Shown piece by piece: positions 1 through 6,366 of a DNA stretch of 26,745 nucleotides. Under the pieces are notes generated by a model. That model saw only the letters and a list, made by a program, of their open reading frames with translations, had not been told where the DNA came from and did no database searches. This stretch comes from Leptospiraceae bacterium (GTDB taxonomy: Bacteria; Spirochaetota; Leptospiria; Turneriellales; Turneriellaceae). The position numbers were made by a program, and so were the translations under genes. Numbering within the stretch: position 1 is the stretch's first letter; every line of letters begins with the position of its first letter. The DNA lies in contig JAEUSA010000315.1 of NCBI GenBank assembly GCA_016788945.1, positions 1 to 26,745 on the forward strand. The letters run 5' to 3'.

Positions 1-148
1 GGGGCTTGCGGCCAAGAGCGCGACGACCGAACAGATTCTCAGCGGCGTGTCACGCGAGATTGAACAATTTACGGGCACGACGCTGACCGCTGCCGGGCCG
101 TCGGCGTTATCCGACGATATTGCTCTGGTCTGCCTGAGGCGCGAATAG
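1..148 (+). CDS. PP2C/SpoIIE-type serine phosphatase, C-terminal end (partial)
   Basis: Only the last 48 codons are present, read from base 2 to the TAG at 146-148. The final residues contain SDDIALVCLRR, the usual closing strand of SpoIIE/RsbU-type PP2C phosphatases, where the DD pair helps bind the catalytic metals. Before it runs an amphipathic helix with TTEQILSGVSREIEQF, typical of the last helix of these domains. Known members dephosphorylate anti-sigma antagonists or act as outputs of signalling proteins. Whether this one has sensor domains upstream cannot be seen. Family assignment is by motif only and the substrate is unknown. Confidence 0.7.
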   Translation, partial: GLAAKSATTEQILSGVSREIEQFTGTTLTAAGPSALSDDIALVCLRRE

Positions 149-187
149 CCGGCTCGACTAATTTCCGGGTTTGGCCGACAATCAATT

Positions 188-221
188 AGGCGAAATCACC
201 GGTTTTCCGGCATGATCGCCT
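188..221 (+). promoter_or_regulatory. Leader hairpin just upstream of the helical hypothetical gene
   Basis: AGGCGA at 188-193 pairs with TCGCCT at 216-221. TCA at 196-198 can pair with TGA at 213-215, and CCGG at 199-202 with CCGG at 207-210, closing on a TTTT loop. No T-run follows on either strand, so it does not look like an intrinsic terminator. The purine-rich ribosome-binding stretch GAGAGGGAG begins directly after the stem. It may insulate the phosphatase transcript or position the ribosome. The function is inferred. Confidence 0.4.
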
Positions 222-235
222 GAGAGGGAGTAGTG

Positions 236-667
236 ATGGCACTCAATGATGCGCAAAAAGCCGAGCTGATGAGAAAAGGCAATCTGCTGTTTAATCAGGG
301 TAGATATTTTGAAGCCGGTAAAGTATTCAACGTCATCGGTTACAAGACCGGGCTGATACGCCTCGGCGACCTGTTCTATTTTGAAAAAGAGATGCCCCTC
401 GTGGCTTACGGTTTTTACCGCAATGCCAACCACAAGCCGATGCTCGAAAAGATCGGCGACAGCTTTGTTTTTGCCCTCAAATGCCTATTGCACGACACCG
501 GCGAAGGCGTGGCAAAAAAGGCCGCCAGCAGACCTGCTGCGGCTAATGAAGAGGAATCGTTGAAAATCCGCGAAGCGAATGCGCCGGGCGAAATGCGCAC
601 CGCACCACCGGAATCGATTGATGCAAAAGTGGCTAGGGCAGTGGCGATGCTGCAAAAACTGAATTAA
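236..667 (+). CDS. Conserved-looking helical hypothetical protein, 143 aa
   Basis: I do not recognise this family. ATG at 236 follows GAGAGGGAG (222-230) at good spacing; an adjacent GTG at 233 would add one residue. Residues 5-85 are predicted helical and hint at one or two TPR-like repeats (KGNLLFNQGRYFEAGKVF, then RLGDLFYFEKEMPLVAYGFY). Residues 90-130 are Ala/Glu/Pro-rich and probably unstructured, and a short final helix (AKVARAVAMLQKL) closes the protein. There is no signal peptide or membrane segment, so it is likely cytosolic, perhaps a protein-protein adaptor. It lies 87 bases after the phosphatase gene in the same direction and could be co-transcribed with it. Coding is supported by the ribosome-binding site and codon pattern, and the function is unknown. 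Confidence 0.7.
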   Translation: MALNDAQKAELMRKGNLLFNQGRYFEAGKVFNVIGYKTGLIRLGDLFYFEKEMPLVAYGFYRNANHKPMLEKIGDSFVFALKCLLHDTGEGVAKKAASRPAAANEEESLKIREANAPGEMRTAPPESIDAKVARAVAMLQKLN

Positions 668-686
668 GCTGTCTTATACACCTTTG

Positions 687-716
687 TTTCCCCGTCTAAT
701 TGGGCATACGGGGAAA
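687..716 (+). promoter_or_regulatory. Perfect hairpin covering the ribosome-binding site of the His-rich protein gene
   Basis: TTTCCCCGT at 687-695 is the exact reverse complement of ACGGGGAAA at 708-716, with a 12-base loop. The 3' arm holds the only Shine-Dalgarno-like GGGG and ends one base before the ATG at 718, so a folded mRNA would hide the start site. No T-run follows, which argues against a terminator. Translational control (for example by temperature or a binding factor) is an inference. Confidence 0.5.
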
Positions 717-717
717 A

Positions 718-1044
718 ATGAAACGAACCTTGTTCTACGAATTATGCGCGTCGCTGGTCGTTGCAGCGCTTTTGGCTGGGTTTAACCTGCTCGCTGAACA
801 GCCGGTGGGCATCGCCGACGAAGTGGCGGTTATGCCCGGCGCGATCAACATTGTCATGAAAGAGCATCGCGGTGGCCGCGGCGGCCATCGCCGCGCAGGC
901 CACAGACGTCACCATCCGCGTCCCGGTCATCAAAAATCAGGCAACCAGCAGGGCGAGAATACGACGCAACCCACACCGGCTGCACCCGCTCCGGCAACCA
1001 CTCCATCAGCTCCGCAACCGGCAAATCCACCGGCTGCACAATAA
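718..1044 (+). CDS. Small exported or membrane-anchored His/Arg/Gly-rich protein, 108 aa
   Basis: The family is not recognised. ATG at 718 is chosen because it follows a GGGG stretch; an upstream in-frame TTG at 700 has no such site. Residues 1-27 form a positively charged start plus a hydrophobic segment (LVVAALLAGFNLLA), fitting a signal peptide or a single anchor. Residues 48-75 are packed with His, Arg and Gly (KEHRGGRGGHRRAGHRRHH). Residues 80-108 are a Pro/Ala/Thr-rich tail like a flexible linker. The His-rich core could bind metal ions or polyanions in the periplasm, but nothing here proves that. The gene is convergent with the RND efflux pump gene, 6 bases away. Composition is low-complexity, so homology searches will be unreliable. 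Confidence 0.6.
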   Translation: MKRTLFYELCASLVVAALLAGFNLLAEQPVGIADEVAVMPGAINIVMKEHRGGRGGHRRAGHRRHHPRPGHQKSGNQQGENTTQPTPAAPAPATTPSAPQPANPPAAQ

Positions 1045-1050
1045 AATAAG

Positions 1051-4000
1051 TTACAAACTTACTTTGCGGCGCCGCGGTTTTGTCGCAGGCGCAGAAGCTT
1101 CTGCGGCGTCGGTACCGGGTGCGGTGATTGGCATATCCGCATGCGCCTTTACGGTGAGCAATGTCTGTCTGTGCCTTTCGCATTTTGTCAGCAGCAGATA
1201 AATACAGGGCACGACAAACAGCGTGAAGACTGTCGAAACAATCGTACCGCCGATGATCGTCAGACCGATCGGCGTGCGGGTTTCTTGACCGATGCTGCTG
1301 CCGATAATGAGCGGCAGCGCAGCGATCACGGTTGCGGCCGAAGTCATCAGAATCGGCCGCAGCCGAACGGGGCATGCGGACACGAGCGCGTCGCGCACCG
1401 GTACGTCTGATGCCTGCCGTACATGGTTAGTGAATTCGACGAGTAGAATGGAATTTTTCTTCGCGATGCCCATCAATACCACAAGGCCGATGAAACTGAA
1501 TAGGTTGAGTGATACGCCTGAAATCCACAAGGTGATGAGAGCGCCGGTAACGCTGAAGGGCAGGGCGACCAGCACCGAAAGCGGGTGCACGAATGAATTG
1601 AACTGCACGGCAAGAATCATGTAGGCAATGAGGATGCCTAAAAATAATGCAAGGTTCAAACTCTTGAAAGATTCCGCGAGCCCCGCCGCGCCGCCTTCGA
1701 GCGCAAATGCGTAGCCTTTGGGCAATACCTCGGCGGCGATTTTCTGCGCTCGCGCAAGCACGCTCGCCTGCGATTTTCCTGCCGCGACCGAGCCAAAGAT
1801 GCCGATCGCACGCTGGCGGTTGACACGAATGATCGACTGAAAGGTCTTACGCTCGGTGAAGGTGACCAGTTCGGAGAGCGGTACTGTATTCGCTGCGGTA
1901 TTGCGCACAAGTATGCTGCCGATGTCTTTGGGCGATGAAATTTTTTCGTCGGGCAATTTTATGCGGATGTCGTAGCGCCTGCCGTCTGCGGTAAAACGTC
2001 CTTGGCGCTGACCCGCTACGGTGGCACCCAAAGTCGCGGCAACGGTTTGAATCGAGACCGAACGCGCGGCCATTGCCTCGCGGTTTGGCGCAATTAGCAG
2101 TTCGGGGAAATTGCGTTTGAAATCTGTATCGAGATCTTGTGTAAGACCTTCAGCGTTGAGGCGATCCATAATTTCTTTTGCCTTCGCGTCGAGGGTTTCG
2201 AGATCGCTGCCAAAGATATTAAAAGAAACCTGGTACTGGCGACCCGAAGTCAGGCCACGCGCCGAGAAGTCCCTGAGCGCTGCGCGTACGCCCTGAACCG
2301 ATTTGAAGTCTTTCCTCAAATCGTTCATGATTTCGATGTGGCCTTTTTTCCGCTGCGCGCGCGGTTTGAATTTCACCAACATGGTGAATTGGTTAATTTC
2401 GGCCGCAAGTCCGCCGGCGCCCGCACTGGTGAAAAAGCGTTCGACGTCGGGGTGTTTGCCGACGAACACCTCGAGCTCCTTGGCCTTATTTACCGTGTAA
2501 GCAAGCGACGAACCGGCCGGCGCCTGCCCGCTGATGATGATGTAATCTTGATCCTGTTGCGGCACGAATTCTTGCCGTACCTGATAGATGAGCAGTAATG
2601 ACAGGGTAAATAGAAGCAAAGAGGCGAGGCTCACCATTTTCGGATGACGTAGCACCTTTGTCAGGTAACGGGCGTAGAATTGGGCAAGCTGTTCAAAACG
2701 CTGTTCAAGATAGGTCTCGAGGCGACCGGTCTTGGGGCCCGTCGAGAGAAAAGCAGCCGAGCGCATCGGGGTAATCGTCACCGCTTCGACGAGCGAGAGC
2801 AGTACCGCAGCCGACATGACGATGCCGAATTGGAAAAAGAAACGACCGATGACTCCATCCATGACGACGACGGGCAGAAATACCGCAATGACTGCGAGCG
2901 TGGCTGCGCTCGCCGCGGGCAAAATCTCCATCGAACCGTCATACGCTGCCTGCGCGGCATTTTTGCCCATGCGGTAATGGCGAATGATATTCTCGAGCAG
3001 CATGATCGCGTCGTCGACGACAATAGAGATCGCGAGCGTCAGCGCCAGCAGCGTGAATAGGTTGAGCGTAAAACCGGCGAAGTAAATGATCAGAAACGTA
3101 CCGACGATCGAGGTCGGTATCGAAAATATGATATTGAGAGCTCCCTGATAGCTGCCGAGAAAGGCAAAACACACGAGAATCGTCACAAGCGCGGCGACGA
3201 TCAGCTTTTCATAAGTCGTGAAAACCGTAGCTTTGGTCGAGCGGGAGAAGTCAATGTTCACCTGCAGCGTGGTACCCTCGGGCAATTGGCTCTGCAGTTC
3301 GGCGACCTTCTTGTGTACGGCATCGGCGAGTGCAACTTCGTTCTGCCCGCGTTGCTTGCGTATGCCGATTCCGATGCCCTGCCGGTCAGAACCGTTGAGG
3401 CGCGCGAGCCGGCGCTGGTCGCTGAGCGCGTCTTCGACGCGTGCTACATCACCGATAGTTAGCGCAGCCCCGGAAGCATAGATGTTTTCGCCGCCGCGCC
3501 GCAGAATGCGCACGCGCGACAGGTCTTTCGGCGAGGCTGCTTCACCCATCCAGCGGACACGGAACTCATCTTTCCCTTTGATGAATTGCCCCGCGGTGCT
3601 CTCAATATGCTGCGTTTCAATCGCGGTGACGAGATCAGAGACGGTGATGTCATAGCGGCGCATCGCAGCCATATCGGGCCACACGCGCAGGTTGCGCTCG
3701 GGATAACCCGCGACAGAGGCTTCGCCGATGCCGGGAATAAAACGAAATTGGTCGAGCAAAAACACATCGACCCAGACGAGTAACTCGTGCAGCGGTTTAT
3801 CCGCAAACACGCCGATGAACATGAAAGGCTGATCTTCGGGATTCGTTTTCGAGATTACGGGAGGGTCAATACCCACCGGCAGGCGCAACTGACTGAGCGC
3901 TGCCTGTACTTCTTGTAGTGCAACGTCAACGTTGCGTCGCAGATCGAGTTCAAGCACGACCTGGCCCGAGCCCTGCCGTGCGGTCGAGCGCATCTGTTTC

Positions 4001-4230
4001 AGGCCCTCGATGCCGAGCAGACGTTCTTCAATCGGAATCAGCAGCGTCGATTCGACGACCTCGGGTGTGGCGCCTTCGTAGGTGACGTTGACGGTCAGAA
4101 TCGGAAAGTCAATATCGGGCAGCTGGCTGACGCCCAGCTTGCCGGCAGCGACAGCGCCGAACACAATCAGCCCCGACATGAGAATCCAGGCAAAGACCGG
4201 ACGCAGAATCGATGTCTGAATCAGATTCAC
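1051..4230 (-). CDS. RND (HAE1/AcrB family) efflux permease
   Basis: Full-length inner-membrane RND pump subunit that uses proton flow to export drugs, detergents or other small hydrophobic molecules. GTG at 4230 is preferred because GGGAG precedes it by 5 bases; a TTG 12 bases earlier overlaps that site. Length from the GTG is 1059 aa, near the AcrB norm. TM1 is at about residues 9-32. The TM4 proton-relay acids are the DD pair at 406-407 (IVVDDAIMLLEN). The TM10 lysine lies in GIAKKNSILLVEF at about 925, and the matching arginine in RLRPILMT at about 958. Two large periplasmic porter loops separate the halves. The C-terminus is a short Ala/Pro/Lys/Arg tail. No periplasmic adaptor or TolC-like gene is adjacent, so partners must be encoded elsewhere. 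The substrate cannot be told from sequence. Confidence 0.93.
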   Translation of the reverse strand: MNLIQTSILRPVFAWILMSGLIVFGAVAAGKLGVSQLPDIDFPILTVNVTYEGATPEVVESTLLIPIEERLLGIEGLKQMRSTARQGSGQVVLELDLRRNVDVALQEVQAALSQLRLPVGIDPPVISKTNPEDQPFMFIGVFADKPLHELLVWVDVFLLDQFRFIPGIGEASVAGYPERNLRVWPDMAAMRRYDITVSDLVTAIETQHIESTAGQFIKGKDEFRVRWMGEAASPKDLSRVRILRRGGENIYASGAALTIGDVARVEDALSDQRRLARLNGSDRQGIGIGIRKQRGQNEVALADAVHKKVAELQSQLPEGTTLQVNIDFSRSTKATVFTTYEKLIVAALVTILVCFAFLGSYQGALNIIFSIPTSIVGTFLIIYFAGFTLNLFTLLALTLAISIVVDDAIMLLENIIRHYRMGKNAAQAAYDGSMEILPAASAATLAVIAVFLPVVVMDGVIGRFFFQFGIVMSAAVLLSLVEAVTITPMRSAAFLSTGPKTGRLETYLEQRFEQLAQFYARYLTKVLRHPKMVSLASLLLFTLSLLLIYQVRQEFVPQQDQDYIIISGQAPAGSSLAYTVNKAKELEVFVGKHPDVERFFTSAGAGGLAAEINQFTMLVKFKPRAQRKKGHIEIMNDLRKDFKSVQGVRAALRDFSARGLTSGRQYQVSFNIFGSDLETLDAKAKEIMDRLNAEGLTQDLDTDFKRNFPELLIAPNREAMAARSVSIQTVAATLGATVAGQRQGRFTADGRRYDIRIKLPDEKISSPKDIGSILVRNTAANTVPLSELVTFTERKTFQSIIRVNRQRAIGIFGSVAAGKSQASVLARAQKIAAEVLPKGYAFALEGGAAGLAESFKSLNLALFLGILIAYMILAVQFNSFVHPLSVLVALPFSVTGALITLWISGVSLNLFSFIGLVVLMGIAKKNSILLVEFTNHVRQASDVPVRDALVSACPVRLRPILMTSAATVIAALPLIIGSSIGQETRTPIGLTIIGGTIVSTVFTLFVVPCIYLLLTKCERHRQTLLTVKAHADMPITAPGTDAAEASAPATKPRRRKVSL

Positions 4231-4293
4231 TGTTGCTCCCAATGCGGATGCATCATCGGCCGCCCATTCGGCCGTAGCGAAACCTTACGCCGG

Positions 4294-4506
4294 TTATTCT
4301 GACGCAGCGGCCTTGTCGCGTTTCATGCCGATGAAAAACACGACGGCACCGAGTACGATCAGGCCAATGCGAATCGCGATACCCGTGGTGCGTCCCCAGC
4401 TGTCAATCCAGCTGAGAATGCGAAACTCTAAGTGCATCATGTTGAGAACAAACGAAGCAGCACCGAAAATGGCGAGATAGATACCGAATTGTTTCATGGA
4501 GCCCAT
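4294..4506 (-). CDS. Small two-helix membrane protein
   Basis: The family is not recognised. About 70 aa with two hydrophobic segments, one near the N-terminus (FGIYLAIFGAASFVLNMM) and one near the end (IGLIVLGAVVFFIGM), joined by a loop with RILSWIDSWGR and followed by a charged tail. ATGs at 4506 and 4497 are both possible starts, and neither has a strong ribosome-binding site. The reading frame stays open further upstream, but that part would overlap the promoter region of the dehydrogenase gene and is probably untranslated. It is transcribed towards the RND pump gene, 63 bases ahead of it, so the two may share a transcript. A role with the pump is only a guess from position. Confidence 0.6.
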   Translation of the reverse strand: MGSMKQFGIYLAIFGAASFVLNMMHLEFRILSWIDSWGRTTGIAIRIGLIVLGAVVFFIGMKRDKAAASE

Positions 4507-4565
4507 TTCTTTTCTGGCCGCCATGCTGTCGAGGCATCGGTAATGAGGGGGCTCAACTATCCGAA

Positions 4566-4594
4566 TTGGTTGTCGCCCTCTCTCGGCATACAAT
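4566..4594 (+). promoter_or_regulatory. Possible sigma-70-type promoter for the dehydrogenase-argH pair
   Basis: TTGGTT at 4566-4571 and TACAAT at 4589-4594 are separated by 17 bases. The -10 box matches 5 of 6 consensus bases, while the -35 matches only 3. A start of transcription about 7 bases downstream would fall at or next to the ATG at 4603, implying a leaderless or very short-leader mRNA. This fits the absence of a Shine-Dalgarno site there. Confidence 0.35.
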
Positions 4595-4602
4595 TGTACC
4601 TC

Positions 4603-6366
4603 ATGTTACCCGATTATTTTCAGTTTTCACTTCCCACAAAGGTGCGTTATGGCATCGGCCTTGCCTCACGCCTCGGCGAAGAACTTGCCGGTTTTCCCGG
4701 TAAACGTGCGCTGTTGGTGACCGATAAGGTCATCGTTTCCGCGGGGCTTGCGAAAAAGGTCCAAGAGGGGCTTGCGGGTTCAGCAATCTCGATCGCCGCG
4801 ACGTATGACAATGTACCCCCCAACAGCGAACTTAAAGTAGTTACCGAAGCCGCCGAGTTGGGGCGCGCGAACAAGTGCGATATGGTGATTGCCGTCGGTG
4901 GTGGTTCGGTGCTCGATTCGGCGAAGGTCATCAACTTGCTGATGGTCAAAGGTGGGCCGCTGCAGCAGCACATGGGAGCCCAGCTGCTCAAAGACCGCCT
5001 GTTACCCTCCGTGTTTATTCCGACCACGTCGGGTACCGGCTCAGAGGTAACGCAGTTTGCGATGGTTTCTGACGATGCCAACTCGGTGAAGCTACCGTTT
5101 GCCGAAGACTACTTTTTGCCCGATATAGCGATTCTTGATCCTGAAATGACGGCGACGATGCCCGGCAAAGTGACTGCGGCTACTGGCATGGACGCGCTGA
5201 CGCATGCGATTGAATGTTATGCGGGTCAGAACCCCAACCCGGTATCGGACGCGCTCGCGCTCTACGCGATCGAACTCATTGTGCAGAATATTCTGCAGGC
5301 AGTTGCGGTGCCCAACGATCTCAACGCGCGTGGCGCAATGCTGACGGCATCGTTTCTCGCTGCGGTGGCGTTTAACCACGGTGGCGTCGGTATCGTCCAC
5401 GGTGTCAGCCATGCGTTGGGCGGAGTTTACCATATTCCGCACGGCCTCGCGAACAGCATCATTCTGCCGTTCAGCGTCGAGCACAACATGGAAAGCTCGG
5501 CTGCGCGTTATGCCCGCGTTGCGCAGGTGTTCGGCGACAGCGGTTTTTACCCGGTTAAAGAACTCAACCAGTTTGTCTCGCGCTTTGACAATTTCGCCGT
5601 TAACCAGGCGGTGACACAACTTGGGCTTGTCGACGAATGGCTCACCAAGCAGCGCGCTCAGTCGCTCGCCGGCAAATTGCGTGCGATGAATCAGAAGCTC
5701 AACGCCTTGTGCGGCCACGCGCTCAACTTGCGCGATGCAGGCGTCAAGGACGGACTGCAGAAACTCGAGCAGGTCGTAAAAACTGCTCTCGAAGACGGCG
5801 CCATGCTCAATAACCCGCAACCGGTTTCGGCCGATGCGGTGCGCGAAATTGTGCGCGAGGCTTACCAGCAAGACCTCAAACCGATTCCGGTCTCGAAATC
5901 AGAGCTCAAAGCAGCGCGCACAACGGGGGCGGCAAAAAAACTCAAGGCGATCTTCAAAGATGAAGCCGGGCTCTACGATATTCTGGGAAAATATTTCCTC
6001 AAAGTGCAGGCAGATCCGAAACTGTTTGCCCCGCTCAAAAACTCAGGACTCAAAATTCGCTTCAACTACAGCGCACCCGACGGCGCGATCGCGCTTGATG
6101 GTTCTACCGAAGACAAGTCAAAGCAGGTGCTGACCGGCGATGCGGCGCGGGCGTTTGAACCCGAAGTCGAGTTTACGCTCGCGGCGGATGTGGCGCACTA
6201 TTTCTGGCATGGTCAGGTAAACCTGATGCAGGCGCTCGCGCGCAAAGAAGTAATTCCGAAAGGGAACCTGCCGCGCGCGATGCGTCTGTTGCCGCTGCTC
6301 GAACCGCTCTACGAACTGTATCCGCAGTACCTGCGCGAACGGGATCTGGCAAAACTGGCGCTATGA
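4603..6366 (+). CDS. Iron-containing (group III) alcohol dehydrogenase with SCP2-like C-terminal domain
   Basis: Probable NAD(P)-dependent alcohol/aldehyde oxidoreductase of 587 aa, clearly longer than the usual 380-400 aa family member. Residues 1-430 form the dehydrogenase: GGGS at 99-102 binds the cofactor, TSGTGSE at 142-148 is the family signature, and metal ligands correspond to D197, H201, H266 and H280 (the PHG motif). Residues 445-587 form an extra domain (ILGKYFLKVQADPKLF, then a strand-rich core, then FWHGQVNLMQALA and KGNLPRAMRLLPLL). This resembles SCP2/sterol-carrier-like folds that hold lipids, hinting at a long-chain or lipid-like substrate. ATG at 4603 is used because homology begins there; an in-frame ATG at 4543 would add 20 unlikely residues. 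The stop overlaps the argH start (ATGA). The SCP2 call is from pattern only. Confidence 0.85.
   Translation: MLPDYFQFSLPTKVRYGIGLASRLGEELAGFPGKRALLVTDKVIVSAGLAKKVQEGLAGSAISIAATYDNVPPNSELKVVTEAAELGRANKCDMVIAVGGGSVLDSAKVINLLMVKGGPLQQHMGAQLLKDRLLPSVFIPTTSGTGSEVTQFAMVSDDANSVKLPFAEDYFLPDIAILDPEMTATMPGKVTAATGMDALTHAIECYAGQNPNPVSDALALYAIELIVQNILQAVAVPNDLNARGAMLTASFLAAVAFNHGGVGIVHGVSHALGGVYHIPHGLANSIILPFSVEHNMESSAARYARVAQVFGDSGFYPVKELNQFVSRFDNFAVNQAVTQLGLVDEWLTKQRAQSLAGKLRAMNQKLNALCGHALNLRDAGVKDGLQKLEQVVKTALEDGAMLNNPQPVSADAVREIVREAYQQDLKPIPVSKSELKAARTTGAAKKLKAIFKDEAGLYDILGKYFLKVQADPKLFAPLKNSGLKIRFNYSAPDGAIALDGSTEDKSKQVLTGDAARAFEPEVEFTLAADVAHYFWHGQVNLMQALARKEVIPKGNLPRAMRLLPLLEPLYELYPQYLRERDLAKLAL

Noticed and set aside
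854..1375. Open frame on the minus strand running across the His-rich gene and the end of the RND gene
   Set aside because: Arg/Asp/Ala-rich low-complexity translation, out of frame with the RND gene, no start signal; a shadow of GC-rich codons.
5092..5871. Open frame of 259 codons on the minus strand inside the dehydrogenase gene
   Set aside because: Its opposite strand codes for the metal-binding core of the dehydrogenase; the Arg/His/Val-rich translation has no domain pattern.
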